Origin: Onthophagus taurus
Lineage: Eukaryota > Arthropoda > Insecta > Coleoptera > Scarabaeidae
Length of the DNA stretch: 64,000 nt
Assembly (NCBI RefSeq): GCF_036711975.1
Contig: NC_091972.1
Coordinates: forward strand, 1,369,001 to 1,433,000
Direction: 5' to 3'
Each line of letters opens with the position of its first letter. The stretch's first letter is position 1. The notes below the pieces were generated by a model. That model searched no databases, was not told the origin of the DNA, and was given only the letters and a program-made list of their open reading frames with translations. This document shows, one piece after another, positions 57,859 to 64,000 of this stretch. A program made the translations under genes and the position numbers.

Positions 57859-58110
57859 TATAGAATAAGTATATTTGTTTTATTTAAAAATAAAATCAAA
57901 AAATAATAGGAAAAGAATTGAATTAACTTGTTTAAAAATTGCGGTGTTTTACTAACTACATCCACTCACGTTGTGTTACGCTCAAATTTAAGTTAAGAAA
58001 TCTGGTGCTTTTCGGTTAGTTCGATATCTGACCGCAAAACGGTTCAGAACCGTTCGGAACCGTTCGGAACCATCCGGAATCGACAACGAAAAAGTGAACC
58101 AAAACAGAGC

Positions 58111-58265
58111 TAATAACAATTAAAACTAGAACTAACACTAGACCTAAACGTCACCTTTTTCCAAGCAAAACTTTTCCTTTGCAAAACTACCCAATGCCTC
58201 TACTATTAAGCTATGTTACATTTTATGTGGAACAGTGCAGGTGCATAATAGTTTCGTAACTTATA
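58111..58265 (+). repeat. R1 dispersed repeat, right part
   Basis: Continues the R1 copy interrupted by Harbinger copy 2: AACTAGAACTAACACTAGAC, then the tail block GCAAAACTACCCAATGCCTC and GTTACATTTTATGTGG, as at 2260-2360. Confidence 0.75.
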
Positions 58266-58295
58266 TTATGTGTTACTTATAAAATTTGTTTTTTA

Positions 58296-60077
58296 TTTAA
58301 ATCAATTGTCATTGCCAAATTTTTATAAAAAAACGGTCTGTACCACCCTAGATACCATGTCCTATGACCACGCTTTATAATATTTTCCACTAAATAATAA
58401 GTAAGGTTGTGTATATTCTAAACGAAGTTGTCACTGATTGTCACTTTAAAGACGAAGCCACTAATCTCTCGTCACTTGGCTAATATCTACGTTTTGAAAT
58501 TAAAACTCGTGAGCAATATATTAAGATAACATAATTAAGTGCTATAATTAAAATTTGAATATTGTTTAAAAATCAGAATTACTGGAAGAATCTGAGTCTT
58601 CCGCTAGTTGGATGATTACAGAAGGTAAATCAGTTATTAATGAATTTCCCATTAATGTTGTCCAATCTTTTTTAATTAGTTCTTCACAGTGGCGAACACT
58701 ATTTGCCCACATCTCCGGAGTGTAATGACCAAGAGCTTTTTGCCAAGTCTCCTTGACACGACAGATCTTTTTCTCCGAGCTGGACTGAACATGTTTATTG
58801 TAATAAGTTTTTAAGAACGCCCAACATAGTTCAATTGGATTATATTGGCAATTGTATGGAGGAAGGCGAAGAACAGTTTCAATTTCAAAGGATTTTTCAA
58901 TTTGAGGCTTGTAATAACGGATTATTTCCCATAACGATTTTTTATTTAAGGTTGGTTCAAACTGTATATTATGTTCAGTTAAGCATTTTTTCATATCATT
59001 TTTTTTTGTGCAGAAACTTGGAGCTTTCTCGATTTGTTTTGAGTGATATGGAGCATTATCCATTACTACCGCACACTTCGCACCCAAATTATTTAATGCT
59101 GGAAGTAATTGATTTTTCACCCATTCCATAAAAATAATTGACGTCATATTTTTATGATAATCTCTGTGCTCCGTGTTGTCACTGAGCAAGAGATCACAAT
59201 TTGGCAAAAACCCTGACGAAGTGCCTGCGTGCAAGATTGTAAATCTTTTTCCTTCGCCTTGTGCTCTTTGCGGAATACCGAATCTTTCATGTTCATTTAC
59301 CCGTTGATAAACTTGGGTGCCATTTTCGTAAATCCAAGTTTCGTCAAGAAAAACAAAAGTATACTCTCCGGATTCTAGGTATTGCTTTTTGAAACTATAT
59401 GTGGTTGTTCAATTAACACTTTTCTATTGCTAATCTTTTTATATTTATATCCCATAGATTTTATAATTTTATGTAATTTTGATCTACCATTAGTAAAATC
59501 ACATTCATTTCTTGCAAAATTAAGTAAATCATTAAGATTAAAATACTGTTTCTTTTCATGCAACTTTTTGTATTTGTCTTCCTAACTCTTCTTTAATAAA
59601 ATATAAATTATTATCCGTTTTGTAGTTCATTTTACAACGCCCTTGTGTTTTTGGTTTTTTTACAGTTTGATATTTTTTGTAGATTTGAATAATTTTAAAA
59701 ACCGTCGTGCTGCGAACCTAATACAATTATGTTGAATATAAATTTAATTTTAAAACTCAAGTGCAATACACATACATCAAAAATACGTGAAGCTTTATCA
59801 CATATATATTTTAAATTCGTATTTGGTGTCTCCGTCTGTACTTCTTCACAATACCTAATTATAGAGTTTTTTTCGCGTTTAGACAGTTGACATCCCGTTC
59901 CACCCTTTCTTAACATTTTTATGGTAGATTTAGCAGCAAAAAAATTATATGAAAATTGTTTTTTAATCAATCTTAACAAATTTGATAGACAGTGGTGGCA
60001 CACAATTAAAGTAAAAGTCACGACATGCGCTTTTACTTTCAATACCAACTTGACGACACTTTGACAATTGATTTAAA
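58296..60077 (-). mobile_element. IS630/Tc1-like transposon with DD75E transposase
   Basis: Both ends read TTTAAATCAATTGTCA inward, and both are flanked by TA (58294-58295 and 60078-60079). The TIRs are short (about 16-18 bp). One transposase gene with a small intron fills most of the 1.78-kb element. It lies directly beside the R1 copy. Confidence 0.82.
58566..59916 (-). pseudogene. IS630/Tc1-like transposase with 75-residue D-E spacing
   Basis: Start ATG 59916 (MLRKGGTGCQLSKREKN), an N-terminal HTH. A 58-bp intron (59718-59775, GTATGT..TATTAG) joins ASRIFD to VRSTTVFKII. A frame break near 59570 and another near 59388 (one base lost) interrupt the HTH/linker. The catalytic region is open from there to 58566: FLDETWIYENG has the first Asp, VVMDNAPYHS the second, and YNPIELCWAFLK the Glu. 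Between the last two there are 75 residues, far more than the 34-41 usual in Tc1/mariner, with a helical insert (KKSLWEIIRYYKPQIEKSF). I have seen similar LRLPPY..NPIE proteins with an insert in arthropods, so it is a family trait and not a local insertion. Confidence 0.85.
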
Positions 60078-60118
60078 TAAAGAACATATTATACACATGT
60101 GCCTCTTTTGTTAGTATT

Positions 60119-60328
60119 CTAAATTGTCAATGAGAAATCATTAAAATCATACAGTTCTCCCATTTTCTTAAGACACAGCTCTACCTCATGGTGAAAACTA
60201 TCGGCACTCATGTATGTGTGACCCGCCTCAAAATAATGTATTATTAAAGTTTTAGGTTGTATTATATTACATATATGTAAATAGAAAAACATCACTTTAT
60301 GTAGGTAAAATGATATGATCATCATCAT
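60119..60328 (-). pseudogene. Possible fragment of a DUF7869-type protein
   Basis: The frame contains IIHYFEAGHTYMSADSFHHE followed by LYDFNDF. This pattern resembles a conserved stretch in uncharacterised insect and cnidarian proteins often annotated DUF7869, many of which look transposon-derived. Only about 70 residues are present and no start or partner domain is seen. It lies 40 bp outside the DD75E element. Confidence 0.35.
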
Positions 60329-60329
60329 T

Positions 60330-62210
60330 GTATATAATAAGAGTAGTCAAGAATCACATTTTTTTTGTATATCAGCGATTAAGTAGTCGATTTTAAAAGA
60401 ACCGCATAAAAAGCAAACGTTCTCTTCGCTACACATATTGAGCTATTAAAAGCGTCGATTTACCAGAAACGACCGCAACGTTCCATCGTATAGGTGGACA
60501 CGCACAAGTGGGACGGCTGCACGCGTATTGAGCGAAGGAATAAATAAAAATAAAGTCGTAATATAATAATCCCTGCGGAACGCGGTCGCGTACAAGAACA
60601 TAATATACAAGTGTATCAAGTTTACTAAATTATGGTCATAATACCTGATCCGTTTACATACACCGAATCGTTACCTCATACTACGTTGCATGGTAATTTT
60701 AAACAACAAACGCGTTTTACTAGAATCTTTTTGATATCAACACCGACAACAACTTCGTAACAATCGCAAAGAAATCGATGAAAGCCGAAGGTTTTTCATT
60801 TGCGGTTAATGCCGAAAGTGATTGTGGATTTAATCGGACCAACCTTTGTTTGGTAGATTTTAATGGCCCAATCTTTATAAGAGGCAGTTAAACAGTCAAA
60901 ATTGGCGAAGGAACGCCGTGAGGTGTGTATGTATGGTATGAATGAGGAGAACGCCTCGCCCAGTCACGATTTAATCGGAACTTTCGAAAAATTCTTTGAT
61001 TAATTATCTTTAAGAGTAGTACGATTTTATGTACTATTGGAAATGTATTCGACAATTTTTCTCTATTCTATACTTACAACGCCATCTGTTAAAGATAAAT
61101 TAAACTGTTATTCAAAGGAACAGATATCATTTTTTAAGAACTTTACATGTTATACAAAACATTGACAACAAATCTTAGTATTAGCCACTAAAATGAATCG
61201 CGGTGATGAGTTCTCTTTAAGTTACAAGTCTTTGAAACTCCATAAATGTTATTATTATATTATAAAGAACTAGAGTAACAAATTGTGTTTAACTGCAACA
61301 TTTTTGAAAAGTGAATTTTTAATGATAAAATTCTTCAAACTAAACATGCTCATCTTGAAAGTAGTAGTAAAAGATAATACTTTTCCGTTGTAAAATTTAA
61401 TTATTTTAATCATAAAGGCATGGTCGTTTTGTCGTTTCCATCATCTTAAATTAAATCCCAAGCGTTCCTCCACTTGCACGGGTCGTATTTACGATTTGTT
61501 ATTTACTGTCCTATTAACGGCTAGGGTGATTGTGGCTCATATTGGCACCACCTGGTAAAGCGCCAGAAAAGGATAGTGCTACCGGTACAGCGCTAGTAAA
61601 TAGTAGTAGCGGAGGCCGAACACAGCGAGGACCGATCTTTTGTTGTTGTCGTACGACAAGAAGTGCGAAGCCGCTTCGCCTTGCGCGGCAGGTGCATTCA
61701 GCCGAGTTATTAACTCTGTGATAAATATCAAATTTAATTTTAGAATTAATAAGCAAACAACGCGTTCTTCATTCCGTTCTCTATACATTCTCTACCTACA
61801 ATATACTTTTAATCAAAAAATCTAATAGGAGTACAACATTCACTTACTATAATTTTATTATTATTATTTTAACCGATACAGTTTCAATATAAACTGTAAT
61901 TTTAAAATTGAGTAGACTTGTACGAATAATAATAATAATAACAAACGGATTTTCCAATTAATATTATGTTGAATGAAGTTTATAGATTTTCCATTTAATA
62001 AGTTCGAGTGCGGATGCAATAGATATCTTGAAATGGACACAAGTGCATTTAAAATAAAAAGGAGATTGTTTAATAGCCAGCGAGAAACGCAATTAATGTT
62101 AATTAAACATATAAATTAAATATATACTGTGGGAATATAATCGCAAGTATTGCTCGGATACACCACAACTTAAACAAACGTAAATAATAAAAAGAAAAAT
62201 TTGTGGGCGA
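60330..62210. other. No gene seen
   Basis: AT-rich with GC-richer patches at about 60400-60600 and 61530-61720. An (AAT)n run is at 61925-61942. ORFs here are short and overlap on both strands. Confidence 0.4.
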
Positions 62211-62215
62211 TGAAT

Positions 62216-62220
62216 AAAAA
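62216..62220 (-). terminator. RNA polymerase III terminator of tRNA-Arg
   Basis: A run of five T on the minus strand, 6 nt after the tRNA 3' end. Confidence 0.75.
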
Positions 62221-62226
62221 TAAAGT

Positions 62227-62299
62227 CGATCCTGCCAGGATTCGAACCTGGAATCTTCTGATCCGTAGTCAGACGCGTTATCCGTTGCGCCACAGGACC
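62227..62299 (-). tRNA. tRNA-Arg (anticodon ACG)
   Basis: 73-nt cloverleaf without intron. The acceptor GGTCCTG pairs with CAGGATC (one G-U); the anticodon stem TCTGA/TCAGA encloses the loop CTACGGA, anticodon ACG (read as ICG for CGN arginine codons). The A box is TGGCGCAACGG and the B box GGTTCGAATCC, which serve as the internal Pol III promoter. It lies outside mobile elements. The ORF at 62099-62293 is its shadow. Confidence 0.96.
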
Positions 62300-62765
62300 T
62301 GTGACGTATATTATTTCTAAATACTTTTACAACATTGTAATTAACAATATTTTATAGCGAAAGTGATAAGTGGGAACCTTTAAAATTTCTCTTATGCTTA
62401 ATTCCTTATTCCTCCTCTTGTACTCTAAATACAATCCCATATATGCCAACTTTCCTAGCTTGTATGATGAACTACTTTATAAGGATTGGTCTTTTCTAAA
62501 TTTAGCAGGTGAATGCAGATGATGCTTTGCGAGCTTTCTATACAAAATTGAGATTTTGGATTTATTTGTTCCTAATCGCGTCGTAGATCCTCATACCCTC
62601 AACCCAACCCCAAAATTAAACGGCTATTAAAGGTGAAAAAGTATTATAGGAAGAAGTGGACGAGAAGCAACCCAGTAAACAAGAAACATCTGTGAAACAT
62701 TTCAATTTTAACGTACAGTGAATTAAATGAAACATTTTACAAGTACGTTTCATATACCCTGTTTT
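62300..62765. other. No gene seen
   Basis: AT-rich spacer between the tRNA and the pogo-like element. Confidence 0.4.
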
Positions 62766-62771
62766 TCCGCT

Positions 62772-62907
62772 AGAAGCCGCATTCAATATAAGCCGCGGCT
62801 TATTAAATGTTATACATTTTTCATTTTTTCTACATTTTATCCCTACTAAGCCGCACACAAATATAAGCCGCACTCAAATACAAGCCGCTCTCGATTATAA
62901 GCCGCAC
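62772..62907 (+). repeat. AAGCCGC repeat cluster at a pogo-like element
   Basis: Six copies of (T)AAGCCGC occur at about 62773, 62790, 62848, 62866, 62882 and 62899; one forms the palindrome TAAGCCGCGGCTTA. They lie just upstream of the transposase and look like repeated binding sites in the element's end. Confidence 0.65.
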
Positions 62908-62944
62908 ACATTCTGATGTGTTGAGCAGTAACACGTTGGCCACA

Positions 62945-64000
62945 AATAGAAATTCAATTAAAAAATTGGATAACTGAAAAAAGAAAGGATGGAATACAAG
63001 TTACTGGTAAACAAGTTCTGCGACAAGCAACATTAGTAGCCGAGGAGTTAGAAATTAATTTAAAGGATCTCCAAAATGGGTATATAATTTCATGAAAAGA
63101 AATGATTTTGTAAGAAGAGTTGCAACATCGGTGGGACAACATTTGCATGCAAATTGGGAGGAAAATTTAATACAATTTCAACATTTCGTAACCGAAAACA
63201 AAACAAACATGGACTTACCTAACATTGGGAATATGGATGAAGTTTTGACTTACCATCAAAATTTACTTTTGCGAAAAAAGGCAGTGATGACATAAAAATT
63301 GTAACTACTGGACATGAAAAATCTAATTTCACAGTGGCTTTAAGTGTTCTTGCTAGTGGCAAGAAACTGCCACCATATGTAGTATTTAAAAGAAAAACAC
63401 GCCCAAAAGGAAATTTTCCAAAAAGTGTTATTATTTCGGCTAATGAAAAGGGATGGATGTCTTCGAATGAAATGGAGCTATGGCTAAATGAAATTTGGAA
63501 TAAACAGCCTGGATCATTTTTTAAAAAGGATAATGGCCTATTAATATTGGACTCCGTACCTGGACATCGCACCGATGCTGTAAAAAATAAATTTAAAAAA
63601 AATCAAATAATACCTGTAGTTATACCTGGAGGATTAACGAAACTGTTACAGCCGTTGGATATTTCAGTTAATAAATTTTTTAAAGCAAAACTAAGAGAAT
63701 TGTGGGAGAAATTTATGATCAATTCTTATAATGCTTATAAAGAAACAGGAAAACCGATAAAGCGAGTGTCTTATGAAGAAATCGTTAATTGGATTGACAC
63801 AGCATGGCAAAATATTTCTGACGACGTCATTAAAAACGGATTTAGGGAGACTAAAATAAAATTCTACAATGAAGAAATAATTCCAAATGAGCAACTACAA
63901 GAAGATGAACCTATAAATGAAGTGGAAGTAAACGATCAGGAAGAAAGCAACGAAATTAATCATGAGGACGATCATTTATTGTATGACTGCCTTTTGTCAG
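62945..64000 (+). pseudogene. pogo/Tigger-like transposase, runs off the window
   Basis: An N-terminal CENP-B-type HTH (IQLKNWITEKRKDGIQVTGK) is followed by a frame change near 63080 into YNFMKRNDFVRRVATSVG, the second HTH. The first catalytic Asp is in GNMDEVL (63230). Another shift near 63283 leads into a frame open to the window end, with FTVALSVLASGKKLPPYVVF, the second Asp in LLILDSVPGHRTD, and the third in LLQPLDISVNKFFK, a DD30D-like arrangement of pogo/Tigger enzymes. The C-terminus is acidic, as is common in this family. At least two frameshifts make it non-functional as read; its end lies beyond 64000. Confidence 0.9.

Larger units (their letters stand above)
54563..58110. mobile_element. 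PIF/Harbinger DNA transposon (copy 2), apparently complete
   Basis: Ends read GCTTTGTTTTGGTTC and, inverted, GCTCTGTTTTGGTTC, followed on both arms by clustered GGTTC/GAACC palindromes. The flanks share TAATA next to the GC, so the exact 3-bp duplication (AAT or TAA) is ambiguous. It carries two convergent genes, a HARBI1-like nuclease (plus) and a Myb/SANT-like protein (minus), both open when their introns are removed. A 375-bp secondary insertion lies between them. It is inserted in an R1 repeat. Confidence 0.9.

Noticed and set aside
1-64000. CRISPR array, operon or bacterial gene organisation
   Set aside because: No regularly spaced identical repeats with unique spacers; genes have spliceosomal introns and eukaryotic poly(A) signals.

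Overview
This is eukaryotic nuclear DNA and almost certainly from an insect. Evidence: mostly AT-rich sequence, spliceosomal introns of 50-70 bp with GT..AG ends, an arginine tRNA with internal A and B boxes, a mitochondrial fumarase gene, and a transposon mix typical of insects (copia with its tRNA-iMet primer site, RTE-like and CR1-like LINEs, Penelope, PIF/Harbinger, several Tc1/mariner/IS630 branches, hAT, pogo, Foldback-like). A beetle is plausible but I cannot prove the order. Only two host genes are clear: an intronless fumarate hydratase (30866-32341, minus) and tRNA-Arg(ACG) (62227-62299, minus). One further exon-like ORF (30202-30418, minus) is weak.

Layout. 0-2.4 kb: a dispersed hairpin repeat (called R1 here) split by a hAT-like element that itself holds an RTE-like LINE relic. 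4.7-8.5 kb: a copia element with an internal RT/RNase H deletion and a truncated 3' LTR. 8.5-14.7 kb: no gene seen. 14.7-18 kb: a LINE relic next to an IS630-like transposon whose terminal inverted repeats (TIRs) are arrays of short repeats. 20.3-22.3 kb: R1 copies around a decayed pogo relic. 25.8-27.6 kb: a Penelope-like element split by a 703-bp transposon with an 8-bp target duplication. 30.9-32.3 kb: fumarase. 33.1-36.0 kb: a PIF/Harbinger element (MADF gene plus frameshifted nuclease). 37.5-39.9 kb: two adjacent elements starting CAGGGTG. 42.1-45.4 and 51.3-53.2 kb: two Foldback-like elements, the first with a 9-bp target duplication and a nested LINE. 47.3-49.6 kb: a DD41D mariner-like element with about 520-bp TIRs. 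54.6-58.1 kb: a second PIF/Harbinger element with both genes open. 58.3-60.1 kb: an IS630-like element with a 75-residue second-D-to-E spacing. 62.3 kb: tRNA-Arg. 62.8-64.0 kb: a pogo/Tigger-like element running off the end.

How it fits together. Most of the recognisable content is nested mobile DNA, and several insertions can be ordered in time from target duplications and interrupted repeats. The stretches between are AT-rich with scattered CpG-containing GC-richer islands that have no convincing ORF; these may be regulatory DNA or introns of a large gene, which is inference. The most interesting systems are the PIF/Harbinger element that still looks complete, the Foldback-like family, the IS630-like element with repeat-array termini, the DD75E transposon, and a 375-bp palindromic insertion with a hammerhead-like core and a 14-bp target duplication.
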